Assembly: GCF_010389155.1 (NCBI RefSeq)
Contig: NC_057768.1
Coordinates: forward strand, 39,659,633-39,723,632
DNA: 64,000 nucleotides
Source of the DNA: Erigeron canadensis
Taxonomy: Eukaryota; Streptophyta; Magnoliopsida; Asterales; Asteraceae
Direction: 5' to 3'
Every line of letters begins with the position of its first letter. Within the stretch, counting starts at the first letter, position 1. The position numbers and the translations under genes were made by a program. Shown here one piece after another: positions 1-11,837 of this stretch. The notes under the pieces were generated by a model, which saw nothing but the letters and a program-made list of their open reading frames with translations, was not told the DNA's origin and did no database searches.

Positions 1-1949
1 TTCATGTAAGCAATATACATTTTGATAAAACAAAAAAAATTCTTATTTAAGTTAATAGTAATAAAGACGTATAACATAAGTAATAATACCAACAAATCAA
101 AACTGAAGCCTAAGTTCACATGAGAGACGTCTTTGAGTATTAGCTCAATGGTTGAAACATCATCTTCATTCAAGAGGTCTTGTGTTTAAGCTTTAGGGAA
201 GACATATGAAGTCTCTTTATAAGGGTTTGACTTGGATATAGTCAGATTCAAGTCTGAAGGGTAGAGTTTACCCATATTTATCATCGTGTATTTGGGGGGA
301 TTAATAGGGATTTTCCCCCATCGGTATTTGAAATAAGCATTATACTTCGAAGGGACTCTCTAGTGCGGACTCGGTTAAGACAACATATGCTAGACCTCCT
401 ATTGTCAAATCTCGATACAAAGTTTCCGGCGAAATCCACCAAAAGTTCACATGAGGGACAGACAAACGACCAACTAATTTCACCTACCAATTTATGGGGT
501 CAACTTTGATAACTCATCTTCCTCCTTCCTAGTACGTACGTACGTACCTTTTCTTCCTTTTTTCTTCTTTTCATCTGTGATCGCTATTTGCTTTTTCCAC
601 CCATACATTCATAACACCAAATTGTAACATTTTCATTTTTTAAAGAATATTGTAGAACCTTTCATAACCATTCTTTTTAAGCAAATAGACATCATGACTT
701 CTATAGAGTGAGATGATAACACTTCTAAATATGACTCACCATAACACACAAGTTTCATGCCTTTATCAGAGACTAGATTACATTTCAAATATTTAAAACT
801 AACATCCATGATACACAAATTTTTATCAGACAACCTACCCTTAAAAATAATACTAGTAATTAATTAATAATCCAAAAAAATACAATCGATTGGCTTACTA
901 CGAGTATAACAAATTTTGACATTGGCCACAATACAATGATTATAAAGACGACCTTTAGTTTAGGTTGATGACCAATGTCGAGGATTATTCATTGAACATG
1001 TGAATGAATAATTGAACAAAATTGCCGAAAGTACATCCTTATCTTTAGATTATGTCAGCATATAACATGTTTGAATTGAGATCGCCATACGGCCATAGCA
1101 TATCATATTCCAAATAGGCAAATACTACATGCTTTCATATTCATATGACCATATCCGTAAATCCTCTAATCATGATTTACTGATTTGGCGAAAAAAAATT
1201 GAATATACATTGGTGGTGAGGAAGAAATTCCCCAAAAGATTGAGAAAAAAGATGGGGAAGTGTTCTTTTGCGACCTATGAAAGTACAAGCCTAATCTTTG
1301 CACGACCTAGAATTTATGTTGGATACATTGAGTACATACAAACACAAAAATGGACCGAGGGAGATGGCAAGGATCTTGATTCTTATCCTCACTGTCGTTC
1401 AAGAATTCCTGACAGTCGGCGAACAAATTCTGCATGCAGCGTGTGACCTCCCTGCATCAGACAAAGTTTATTAGTTAAAGAAAAAAAATATAGTATCGAA
1501 GACTCCGATAGTGTAGAATTTAAGATAGTAGTTAACTAAAGGTGGCAAAATGGGCGGGTTTTTGATAATTGGTCGGAACAAGTAATCTTTAATATAAACC
1601 AAAACGGTTAGGGTTGAACCACAAAACACTTTCTTTGTGCATTCATGAGCTATCTATGCATAAATGATAAATGTGAAGAGCATAATTACAGAAACTTATT
1701 ACTGAATTTGATATTCTTAAATTTTTAAAAGCCATTTAGAAGGGCTGTATGCCTCAAAATGGACTTTCTACACATTTGACCTATTGCATCTTCAGCTAAA
1801 CTTTTTGAATCGACCCCTTTGAGATTAAAAACATAACCCAAAGTCCCAAAATGGCCCATATACAAAAAAATATCACCTCTGGAATTCACTTACGAATGCT
1901 GTTTATCTAGCTACTGTTGCAAACTTTAAGGGACAAATCGGGCATCATG
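1..1949. other. Gene-poor flank with repeat relics
   Basis: No credible gene is seen; the open frames here are short and lack family resemblance. The stretch holds a probable SINE relic (listed separately), a short ACGTACGTACGTAC run near 533-546, and a small fragment near 1541-1625 (GTGGCAAAATGGGCGGG) resembling degraded hAT-type elements. The last ~100 bases are the 3' flank of the minus-strand LpxC gene. Confidence 0.6.
125..470 (+). mobile_element. Probable tRNA-derived SINE relic
   Basis: A pol III A-box-like segment (TTAGCTCAATGGTTGAA, 140-156) is followed about 40 bases later by a degenerate B-box (GTCTTGTGTTTAAGC, about 177-191). This is the spacing of tRNA-derived promoters and the wording of many plant SINEs. 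The downstream body cannot be bounded: no clear poly(A) or target-site duplication was found, so the right end is approximate. A chance tRNA-like match is the alternative. Confidence 0.4.
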
Positions 1950-4553
1950 TTAATGAGAATGGTGAGACAAAAGACCTTGATGACATGCCTTATAAGCTAT
2001 GATATTTGCAACCGGAAGCCCTTGACTACCACTGCGAGCAAAGAGAGAAACATCACCAATAAAGTCTAGAATCTTGTGACTGCACGGTTCCTCGGGTGAG
2101 CGCAAAGGTGGATTCAGCAAACCTTTACTGGTACTGAAACAGAACATACAGATCATTCAGCACTAAATTATGCATACCACAAAAGTTCAAAATCTTTAAT
2201 TTCGTGTTTAAATTATGTAAACTACAAAAGAAAGTTCCTGGTTTTGTACATAAAATGTATGAGGAAATGTCTGATATCTTTGATACTTGATGGTTACTGC
2301 TATATCAACTGTACTGTTTAATTAGCAACTTTTTAGCTATGTATTTGACCTGAAAACAAGAGCATTATCTTCAGAGCCACCCTTGATGAGTCCTGCGTTT
2401 CGCATTTTCTCCACCTGAAATATATATTTCCGCTTCATTTAGCAAAAGCAAACTTGAATCCAGTAAAATGGGAAATGAGTTGACCAATATACCTATTTGT
2501 CTGTCTACCATGGTTTCTATGAAACAGATTGCTCTTAGCCATACTGATTTAAGATTGGACTCTTTCGATTTGCAAAGATAAACTAAGAAAACTAACTTAA
2601 ACTTTGTGAAGTGTTTCTTAGCATTAAAACTAGAAACGTATCTGTTATTATCTGCATCAGGCCCATGTTATTATCTGCATCAGGCCCATGACCACGTATA
2701 TGGAAAAATATCCCACCATGATATTAATTGAAATTTGAGGTCAAACAAACAAATGTTGGTCAAAAATGAACATCTTACCTCTTCATAAATGCAGAAGGTT
2801 CGCGAAGGAGCTATTTGCTTGGAATAAATAGAGTTGGTGCCACTGCCAAAGACCAAAGAAAACCATTGGAGACCTAAAGATGGTACCTGAAGTTATATAT
2901 AGTTACATAAGCTTATAGCAAAAGAACCAACGTCATAAACGCCCTACATCAATAAACTTTTTGTCGACTAGTTGCAGTACTAATAATACCTCTTTTGCCC
3001 TTCTGTATATATTCAAATATACAATCATATGTTAATCGAAAGTACAGCCCTAAGTGGTTAATATAACATTCTATACAAACATAGAATTGAAATTCAGGTA
3101 TATGTTTTTTATCTTCTCGCTTTAGCAGAGTGTGGTGTGGGTGTGTATCTACTGTATAATTGTATACATCATTATATCAAAATTTAAAAACAACAATATA
3201 CAAAGTTTTTGCCCAAAATCTTACGAGTCATTGTGCAAGACATGTGAAAAAAACAAGGTTTACCTGTAGAAAATCAATTCCATAACTAACATTAGCTTCC
3301 TTAGAAGGGAATGCGGCTATAACAGAATCTCCTTTTGACACATAAACAGGTTGAGTTATATATGGTGCTAATTTGTCACGACTCCTACCATTGCAATCCA
3401 CGGCAACTGTCAGCCCAACTTTCTCAATAGCTTCCACCCATTCCAAAGACGATCCATCAAAGATAGGAACCTGTTTTAATCAGAAAATCACAACATAATG
3501 CACACAACCCCCAAAACTTACTAAAGCTACTGGCGAGCTACATAGAAACATATACAGCTATATATGGCTTGCTATCATATGTATCGAACTTTAAAGTTTA
3601 CCACTTAATGTACAAACATTCAACCCTTCGCTATTTCCAACCATTTACTGATGTGTTAGACATATAAGCCTCCACATCATCAAAACCAACACCACATCAC
3701 CGACTTACAACTTATAAAAGGTCCCATATATAATGGAGTATGACTTGGAATTGCATTGTGAATGTGATGCAAAAGGATAGTAATCCAACATGTGTTGGAA
3801 GTTGGCAAACCCGAAATGGATGTCATAGGGATAAGTAGACGGAGCAGGTTAAGTGTGACACGGGGCCCAAAGCCGTGGTGACGAATTATGTTTCTTTGAT
3901 GTACTGGAACTAGTAGTATAGTACGAGTAATATATATTTGTAGCTGTATACAGAATACAAAACGTGTGTCCATTTTTACATAGACTGCCATATTATCATC
4001 AAAAAATATATACAGAATACACAGATAAGTGAATAACTAACAAACTATGTATAAAAACAATATCTAATCGAAATTAGTTAGTCATAACAGTTGTGTGATC
4101 ATACCTCAGCTGATGTTGCATCATGATCAGAGCTAACTATTTCGATTCGACAATTATCGACACCGGTTCCTTCCAAAGCCGAAAGCAAGTGTTCAACGGT
4201 TCGAAGACTGTATCCGTCTTTACGAAGTGTAGTACAGAGCGGCGAATCTTGAGCGAAATCAATTGAAGCTGGAATTAAACGTGAGCAGAAATCAAAGTAC
4301 CGTCCTGTTCCGGCGGCCTCAGGCCATATCCTGACGGTTGATCTGTTGCCGGAATGAAGTGTTGCTCCTGTTTTCTCGATATAACCGGCGATTGTTTGCT
4401 GAAGCTTGCCAGTCTGCAGACATATAAAAAGAGTTAAGTTGGATAATATAAATATAGATACAGATTGTGTAAGTAGAGAATGAGGCGTACGGATCTCCAA
4501 GAAATAAGATCGGAAGATTTGTAAGCTTCGACTGCGGCGGCGCGGAGTGACAT
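1950..4553 (-). CDS. LPXC: LpxC-like UDP-3-O-acyl-N-acetylglucosamine deacetylase
   Basis: Zn-dependent deacetylase of the lipid-A-like pathway, which plants keep, probably in mitochondria. Six exons: 4491-4553, 4105-4413, 3264-3470, 2779-2886, 2350-2414, 1950-2133. All junctions are GT..AG and in phase, giving 311 aa against about 326 in Arabidopsis (from memory). The zinc/catalytic motif RTVEHLLSAL is at residues 92-101 (E95, H96). The second motif, HKILDFIGD, has H270 and D274 as the other predicted zinc ligands. The GSSLEW and CGID/YGIDF-type segments also fit the family. The start ATG at 4553 is the first in-frame ATG; an upstream open frame exists but has no ATG. Oddity: the final residues diverge. 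The usual glycine before the catalytic histidine is cysteine (C301-H302), and the usual tail is replaced by a short His/Ser-rich end. Introns are free of large insertions; intron 4 carries a perfect 23-bp tandem duplication. Confidence 0.9.
2644..2689. repeat. Perfect 2 x 23 bp tandem duplication
   Basis: The 23-bp unit running 2644-2666 (containing ATCTGCATCAGGCCC) is repeated exactly at 2667-2689, inside intron 4 of the LpxC gene (between exons 4 and 5). Identity of the copies implies a recent event. No functional role is visible. Confidence 0.9.
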
Positions 4554-5069
4554 AAGGCGATTAAACGGGAAGGCTGCGGGAACAGGACGTGACTTCTTTT
4601 CATTCAAATTATAGTTGACGGGTTCATATAACTTCGTTTCCGAGTTCGAATCATGTCGTGTCCTAAGCAAATACTATATACATGGTCGAAACTTGAAAAC
4701 GCGATAAATATTAATAACCGGAGTCACAAATACACATATATCCGTAATACTCTTTAGCTGTGGGTAAATTTTTTATAAAGACCAAAAAAAATATTAACAT
4801 TTGAATGTGGAATATTTAACTTTCTTACATGTAGTTCTTATCAAAAAATGTTGGCAGATTGTAAATCAGTTACAAAGATAGATTCAAACCCAACCTTTAT
4901 ATTAAACGTGTTAGTTGTGTTGACCCAAGCTCGGTTAGTTTCAATCCAAAACTCGTATATTTCGTGTATTGTCATCAGTCGTCTGAAGGATTACCTATTT
5001 GACTCAAACCTTTTGCATTTTTTGTTTCCATAGTATAATATTTTATTTTGCTAGTATTATTTGGATTCT
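4554..5069. other. LpxC upstream region
   Basis: AT-rich sequence between the LpxC start codon and the Harbinger element. It should hold the LpxC promoter, but I see no convincing TATA box or other gene. Short open frames on the plus strand look random. Confidence 0.5.
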
Positions 5070-5072
5070 TAA

Positions 5073-6620
5073 GGCCTTTCCCAACAGTGAACACTTCCTC
5101 ACCTCTTTCTCATCGCCACATCACTTATTTCTTACATCTCAATTTCGTGACACACTCTTGCCAACAATACATCTTCTTCACTTCTTCCTTACTTCTTCCT
5201 CATTATTTAATTATTTTCCATTAAATAAAACATACAAATATAAATTACACAATTTTTATTAAAAAAAAATAATCCATTAACAAATAAACAACATTATATT
5301 TATTAAAAAAAATATTACTTAAAAAACATTAACTAAAAAAACTTACACCAAAATAAACACTACATATAATTATAAAAAAAATACATATAATTAAAAAAAA
5401 TAACATTACTTTATTAAAAGAAATTACATTAACGTTGACGGTAGTTTGCCGGGAGGTTCCAAATGTGTTCGACTAGAGCCTTGCGAAGTCGATGGTGCAC
5501 TCTTTTATCGCGTAATTCTTTGTCCATACGTTGTTGTGTTGCAACTCTTTCATTCCATGAACAGTACGGGAGATTACTTGGATCAGCCAGATAATCTTTT
5601 TCAAGTTCACATAGTGCATGATTGTTGTCCTCTGTGACCATGTTGTGTAAAATTACACAAGTGTACATGATTCGTTTGACTTCTTCCAATGCTTGGGTTC
5701 TCACTAGCGTTTATCCAACAGTTCGCCAAGATTACAGCCTCTTCATCGCTCCATTTTTTCATAACTCGTTTCTGTTTTGGGTCATTGGTTACCTCTTCAT
5801 CATCATCGCCTGAGGCAACATTATCTAACTCAGGCTGTACAGGTTCCGGGTCTTCTTGTGCTTGGGTAGGATTTCGGTATTGAGCTTGTTGGAGACAAAA
5901 TTGTTGAGACTGGGCATACTGTTCTGCAGTATATATTTGTGGCTGGATAGGCTGATATCCTGATGGATTATAAAAGGATTGTGATAGTGGATTACCACCT
6001 GAGAAAGTCGCAAAACCGCTTGGCTAGGGGTTACTTGTTTGCGATGCAGATGAAGAATTAGCAGGTGATGAAAACGAAGTTTCGAGTAGGTTTACCCACA
6101 TATCGTTAGCGGGTGATCGAATTTTTTTGCTTTTTTTAGGCATTGTAGTAAATTTAGTATTGAAAATAAAATAAACGTACTATGGAAATATAGAGCTTGT
6201 TAAAAAAAAAAAACAAAGTGTGAATCTATATGGAAATATATGTATGAGAATCTATATATATATATATATATATATATGCATATGAATAAAACATGGTATA
6301 CACGTATGAGAAATTTATGCTAAAAATACAAACTTTCAAAATTTTATCTTGAAATGTACAAAACTAAAACATTATCACACAAAATAAATAAATATGTTAC
6401 AAAAATATATTTACTGAAATATAAATAAAATATTACTAAAACATATAGTTAACTTTCATATATAATATAATGTTTAAAGACTTTGTGGGCCGTTCCTCTC
6501 GTCCTCTCTTATTCTCCTAGGTGACGAAAAATGATGACATGCCATGAAGACAAGGCCCTGCCAATGAGTCCCCCGTGACACGTTGGAAATGAGGTGGTGA
6601 CACCACTATTGGGAACGGTC
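5073..6620 (-). mobile_element. PIF/Harbinger element, internally deleted, TSD TAA
   Basis: Terminal inverted repeats are GGCCTTTCCCAACAGTG at 5073-5089 and its imperfect complement CACTATTGGGAACGGTC at 6604-6620. They are flanked by the 3-bp duplication TAA (5070-5072 and 6621-6623), typical of the PIF/Harbinger superfamily (TWA targets). The 1,548-bp body carries the remains of both Harbinger genes on the minus strand, described in the next entry. The body is otherwise AT-rich with several poly(A) runs and an (AT)n near 6247-6277. Confidence 0.9.
5429..6143 (-). pseudogene. Fused remnant of Harbinger SANT-like ORF and transposase C-terminus
   Basis: From 6143 downward the minus strand encodes a start (MPKKSKKIRSP), a Ser/Pro/Gln-rich stretch, and then KKWSDEEAVILANCWINAS. 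The latter is the start of the SANT/trihelix domain of the Harbinger DNA-binding protein. One in-frame TAG interrupts the early part. Near 5690 this reading frame ends at a junction, and a different frame carries the C-terminal end of the DDE transposase (LEEVKRIMYTCVILHNMV, then a tail to 5429 ending in HIWNLPANYRQR). The catalytic DDE core is absent. An internal deletion therefore joined the 5' part of one gene to the 3' part of the other. It cannot encode an active transposase. Confidence 0.8.
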
Positions 6621-6623
6621 TAA

Positions 6624-7486
6624 TTAGTTTGGCCATTTTATTAAAAACGTAAAATAAGAGATTTGATATCATACCAAGGATAAAATGAATGTTAAAGTGA
6701 AAATGAATGTTAAAGTAACCTTTGAGGTGGTTAGTGTTAAAGTGTTAAACACGCTAACGAAAACAAAATCAACTCAAAAACTCGAGTTTGCTAGTGTTGG
6801 ATACTTGGATATGCTCATATATATGCTAATGAAACTGAACATGAAATGTTAAAGTTAAGCACATTAAAAAGGAAAGTACTGTGTGTTGCTTACTATGCTT
6901 TGAAATGAAAAGGACATGTTCAAATCTTTTGGGGGTAAATCACTAAATCAACCGACGTCTTTTAGGGGTTCCCTACCACACTCAAAGGTAAACGAAAATC
7001 TGCAGGTTCTGGGGTTTTTTGGTCTACCTTCACCCCACACTCAAAGGTAAACATATATTCTTCATTTGTTTACATATATTCTAAGTTACTACGAGTAACA
7101 TTTTGTATGTTGCATACATACCTGGTTCTCTTTATAATAACATAACTTCATTATGTATATCTCCATCTCCCTAACATTTTCAATGCTTCTATACAATACT
7201 TGAATTTAATTTTTCCGAATACAAGTGAGCCACACCAAGCATATCTACAAAAATATACTAAGAATACTAATGCAATTATATGTTTGCATTATTGAGTTTG
7301 GTTATACCAACAAGACCAAACTCTCCCTACCAAAAACAACACAAGTGTTGGTTAACTTTGATCTGTTGAATGTCGGGGCTTTGTTTGGTCATTTCTTTGT
7401 ATGCCAAAACTACATTTCCTCCTATACATCCATGATTACACAGGAGCTACTCCACATCTAGAGTAGAGTTGAATCGAGTTTGGTGT
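6624..7486. other. Intergenic, nothing recognised
   Basis: AT-rich DNA between the Harbinger element and the 3' end of the RING gene. A CACACTCAAAGGTAAAC phrase occurs twice (about 6975 and 7039). The open frame at 7225-7461 shows no family resemblance and was not called. Confidence 0.5.
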
Positions 7487-9964
7487 TTAAACTTGTTCGT
7501 TTCCCTTAAGAATGTTGTACTTGCAAAGCGGACAAGTTGCATTCATCTTCAGCCATTTCACAATGCATGGAGCATGGAAATGATGGTTGCAGGGAAGCGA
7601 ATGAAGTTCTGTTCCATCTTCGTAGGTGCTTAAACATATGCAGCAGTCCTGCAAAAATTAATTAGACAAAAAGCTTCTAATTATTTCCAAATTATCAACA
7701 ACAAAGCCTTTTGAAAACATTTTAGTAGCTCAAGAAGTCAAGAGTACTTACCGCATCCTCAGGAAGAAGAACACGTTCAACAGCCAAGTAACCAGCATTT
7801 GATTCGATGGGAACCATTTTTCCGGCACCCACATCATGCTTATTCTCATCATTGGACACCTGAAATCTGTATTTTGGAAGAACGTTGAGGTCTGCTTCAG
7901 ATGCACCTTCCTGCACATTAGCAGGGTATGATGTCATACATCTTCTCAAAACATGAAAAGCATTAAAATGTAGACGAACAACAAAGAGTACTCTTCAATC
8001 TAACCTGGCCAGCAACAGCATATAGAATTGCAATAATGCAGGGCAAGCAACAACAAAGAGCAATCCCTATTAAACATGCCAAAACAACACAAAATATGGC
8101 AAAGAACACATCGAATGCCAAAAAGACCACAGTCAACCTGCAATCATAAGAAAGCAAGAGAAAAGAAACTTAGTTGTAATATAGCCAAAGATTTATGTGT
8201 TGCAAGTTGAAAAAGCTTCTTTTGATGACATACCAGTAGAGACGTGGAGCACTGTGCATAAGAACCTCACCACCAGTGACCATCCAGTAGAAACCGACTA
8301 GCCACCAAACAAAAGATACCATCGTGTTAAGATTTTCACATCTTTTAGTGTAGCTGAAAATCCCAAAACATTACACATCAGTTACAGAATCACAGAAACA
8401 TGTCTAAAGGTTTGCTATTTTATCGTGAAACTTTTTTTTTGGGTAAAAATTTTATCGTGAAACTTTATATATTGGACAGTATTAAAATCGAAGAACTGCA
8501 ATGAACCATGTATAGAATAGTCTATGGATCTCTAACTGAGCCAAAAGAACCCAATAATAGTTGCTGTATAAGTTATAACTTACAACCCTTAAAAATCCAC
8601 AAATTGGAAACATTTCCATCTTTGGGGGTATTTCATAACTCAAAGAATTACTTTGGGAGTGTTTGGGTTAGCTTATGCTTATTAAAAATAAGCAGCTTAT
8701 GACTTGATTTTGATAAGCTAAGAAGTTGTTTTTTAGTCTTTGGATGAGCTTATTTAATTATTACATGAATCATCAAATACGCCAAAGAAGCAACGTAAAT
8801 GGTCTTAGATTAGCTAAGCTATTAACCTTTCACAAAACACCAAAAACGAGCTTAACTAGCCTTCATAAGAATATAAGTAAATAAGCCTATCAAATAAGAT
8901 AACCCAAACACCTAACAAGTATATGTTCCTAGTAGCCTAGTATATCACAGAAGATTCGACCAACGCTACTTCTGTATCATCCGCTTGAAAGACTAAAGTT
9001 CTTTTTAAACAAATATCAATTCAGATTTTCAAATTCATACTATGCCAATAAAAACACTTTGCCAACACAACAATATAAGTAACACTTGACACCAAACTAT
9101 TCCCCTGCCAAATCAAACACTACCATAACTTCAAATAATTTCTTTGGCTTTCCTGTCGTATTCATACATTTCATTTCATTTCATTTCCTTTAATTTTAAA
9201 CTTGAGAATGCAGTGTAAGATTCTCACTGTTCGCGATTAACCCTTACCACGTCTTATAATCTGTATCTAGAAGTGTTTTCAATTACTTCAATACCAGCTA
9301 AATAACTCTCAGGCAAACTACTTATCCTCTAATTTCATATCCAACAAACACTTTAAAAAAACAAGCAAAACACAAATTCTCTTTATCCAAAATAACAAGA
9401 TAAATTTCGAAAGAACCTGATTCTATTTGAGGCGAAAAACGCCCCGACTCTTGCATCATCATCATCCTCAAAACCATCTTCACTACCATCAAAACTAAAA
9501 TCACTTCCATTATTATTATTATTATAATTATTATTATCATTTAAAACTCTCCTATTATTATTATTATTATTCCGTCTTTTAAATTCCAACCAAACAAGCA
9601 CAACATGAACCGCACACTGAAGGGCATAGCCACAGACCCAAACCCTAATAGGAACTTTTGGTTTCTCATCGACCGTACACATCAACAAAACCACAGACAC
9701 CGCAACAAACGCCAGGTTCCATGTCATGTCTAAAGCAACAACCGGTTTCGAGTAGCCCCAATCAGCGCGGCGTTCTTCGAGCTGCCGGGCTGCGGTTTCG
9801 CGGACAAGCATAGATGAGGCGCTGCCATGGCGACCTGATGCACGGCCTAATAGAAGAGCGAGCGTGGTGGGTCTAGGGGATGACGATGATGATTCGGGTG
9901 GTGAGTGGTTACGTGATTGCAGTAAGGGCGCGGTTGTGGTGGTGGTGGTGGTTTGTATTGACAT
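7487..9964 (-). CDS. Multi-pass membrane RING-H2 E3 ubiquitin ligase
   Basis: Resembles the Arabidopsis At4g11680/At1g63170 group of membrane RING E3 ligases, which transfer ubiquitin from an E2 to substrates. Five exons: 9417-9964, 8234-8353, 8005-8137, 7752-7910, 7487-7648. Phases close to 373 aa. The N-terminus is Thr/Ser/Pro-rich, followed by conserved [20 protein letters not shown]. Hydrophobic helices lie in exon 1 (two), exon 2 ([10 protein letters not shown]) and exon 3 (a long one ending in [14 protein letters not shown]). The RING-H2 domain is at 322-362 with ligands C322, C325, C340, H342, H345, C348, C359, C362 (C3H2C3), followed by KYNILKGN. Oddity: a long Asn-rich insert with an acidic tail sits between the first two helices and the middle pair. 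It is encoded by an (ATT)n-like tract around 9511-9572. Substrate is unknown. Confidence 0.92.
8657..8913. mobile_element. Short MITE with GTGTTTGGGTTA termini
   Basis: GTGTTTGGGTTAGCTTAT at about 8659 is matched by the inverse ATAAGATAACCCAAACAC ending near 8912. The interior is AT-rich and shows further loose symmetry. This fits a small non-autonomous DNA transposon (hAT- or Tourist-like) in intron 1 of the RING gene. The exact ends and target duplication are not certain. Confidence 0.6.
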
Positions 9965-10030
9965 TTTTGAGGATTTAGGACGTGTTTTTTTAACAAAGAA
10001 AGTTCGTGTCAAGTGTAGAGGTTGGTTCAT

Positions 10031-10038
10031 TTTTATAG
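10031..10038 (-). promoter_or_regulatory. TATA box of the RING E3 gene
   Basis: On the minus strand the sequence reads CCTATAAAAATG about 70 bases upstream of the ATG at 9964. This leaves a short leader (~35-45 nt) if transcription starts ~30 bases downstream of the TATA box. No start site has been mapped; this is a sequence-based call. Confidence 0.6.
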
Positions 10039-10352
10039 GACACAAAATACACATATTTGTTGTTTTGTAACTTTTTTTTTTTTTTTTTTAATGTGACAGT
10101 ATCATTTTCCTTTTAATAAAACATTAGAACCATGTATTATTTTTTTAAGTGAAATGATGTATAAAAAATATAAAATGAACAATAAGTATGTGGATATATA
10201 AAAGTTTAGGGGATTACTATATAAAGGAAAAAGAAAAAAGAAGTTTAGAGGATTACTATAGAATTTAAAGATATCCAAGTTGTTTGTGATTGGCGTTTTC
10301 AACAAAACATTATGGAGAATAAATCAAAAGCTTAGATACATATTAGTTTAAG
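10039..10352. other. Upstream region of RING gene
   Basis: Contains a poly(T) run near 10071-10090 and AT-rich DNA up to the hAT-type element. No gene is visible. Confidence 0.5.
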
Positions 10353-11190
10353 TAGGGGTGTTGAAAAAAATCCAAACACAAATAACCCGACCTGACCCAA
10401 ATGGGTTTGGGTTTTACGGGTTGGGTTATTCGGGTTTTGGGTTAGTTATTTGGTTAACCATACCCATATAAACTTAATCGGTTTGGGTTGTGGGTGATAA
10501 AATTTCATTTTGGGTCAACCCGAATAAATTCGTTTTATTCTTTGGTAGAATTATTATAATGATAAATATGGCATAGTTACTAGAATAATAGCAAGAATCG
10601 ACGAGTATAATTTTGTTTCTCCATTACATATTTTAATATATATAAATTTTGTATAGTATTATGTTATTTATTAGTGTAGAATTGACAAGAAATGTTTGTA
10701 CTTCAAATTTAGAGTGACTGATCACTAAAGTAATAAGATACATAAGAATTTGACTTCAAAAACAAGAAATGTTCTTTTGGACTAGACTGATATAATACAT
10801 ATAGTCTCTTCTTTTGCGTATTCTGATATTCTGATCATGCATAAATTTTTTTTTTTTTTTTTTTTGTATTTTGAATTTCTGATAATGTAATTCAAAACTC
10901 ATATGCTGGAATTGTTATATAGATAAAATACTGCAATGTACATGTAAATGAGCAAACGACCCTATTTTTCTATATTGAAAGTTTTTGTAGTTATTTCAAA
11001 AGTTTTTTAGTTGGCTAATTTGGGTTTAACCCACAACCCAACCCGAACTAACCCGAACCATTTAACCCGAAACCCAAAACCCAAATCTTTATTCGGTTCG
11101 GTTTATGAGTCATATTTTTTATGACTCAAACTCGAATAACCCGACCCATATAACTCGAAACCCAAATAACCCGACACATCAACACCCGTA
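10353..11190. mobile_element. hAT-type non-autonomous element, 8-bp TSD
   Basis: Left end TAGGGGTGTTGA at 10353 pairs with right end TCAACACCCGTA ending at 11190. Flanking 8-mers are AGTTTAAG (10345-10352) and AGTTTAAT (11191-11198), a 7/8 match to an 8-bp target duplication as expected for hAT elements. Both subterminal regions are rich in repeated AACCCGA/TCGGGTT words in opposite orientation; the middle is AT-rich filler without a transposase. The element therefore depends on a partner for movement. Confidence 0.8.
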
Positions 11191-11198
11191 AGTTTAAT

Positions 11199-11837
11199 TT
11201 ATATAAAATGGTAAATGAATAAAGTTTCCTCAGCTCTATTACTCGTAATTTTTACTTAACGAAAACAGTCCATGGTATCCTAGTGATCATTTTCAAACCC
11301 TTACAAGTTACAATGACTATTACGATGACTACTAGGCCACTTTGATGATCGTTTACTTTATTTTTCTCATCAAGAAAAAATTATCCAAGGCGGTTTGTTA
11401 CATATGGCTTTCATCTCCGTTACGTGTATCACTATATTATTAGGTACTGCAATAGTCAATTCAGGATAAACATATTGAATAGTCCAAACACCACCTTTAA
11501 CACCTCGGTTTGACATCCAAATGCGATCATATCACTATTTCACTTCAATGTCCATATTTATTTAATGAACTTATCTACCTTTTCAGACAAGTTAAAACGT
11601 TATATATAAATGATAGATTGACACAATCACGTAAATAACTCTAATTAAACGAAGACCAATTAATGAGATCAACTATTTGATAACCAAAAACGCAACTACT
11701 TATAGGTTAATTAAAAGTGAGAAATCAAAGAACAGCAAATATACAAAATGTTCACAAGCCTACAACCCAATACAGTAGTAAACTTCAAAAAAGCTGTTTC
11801 CATAAATGAATATATGTATTTTTTTATTTTTTTTTTA
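11199..11837. other. Intergenic, 3' flank of CPSF73-II
   Basis: AT-rich with no recognisable gene or repeat. The right-hand 100 bases should contain the polyadenylation region of the minus-strand CPSF73-II gene. Confidence 0.5.

Noticed and set aside
4434..4670. Longer N-terminus for LpxC starting at 4670
   Set aside because: That frame opens with TTG rather than ATG; the first in-frame ATG is 4553.
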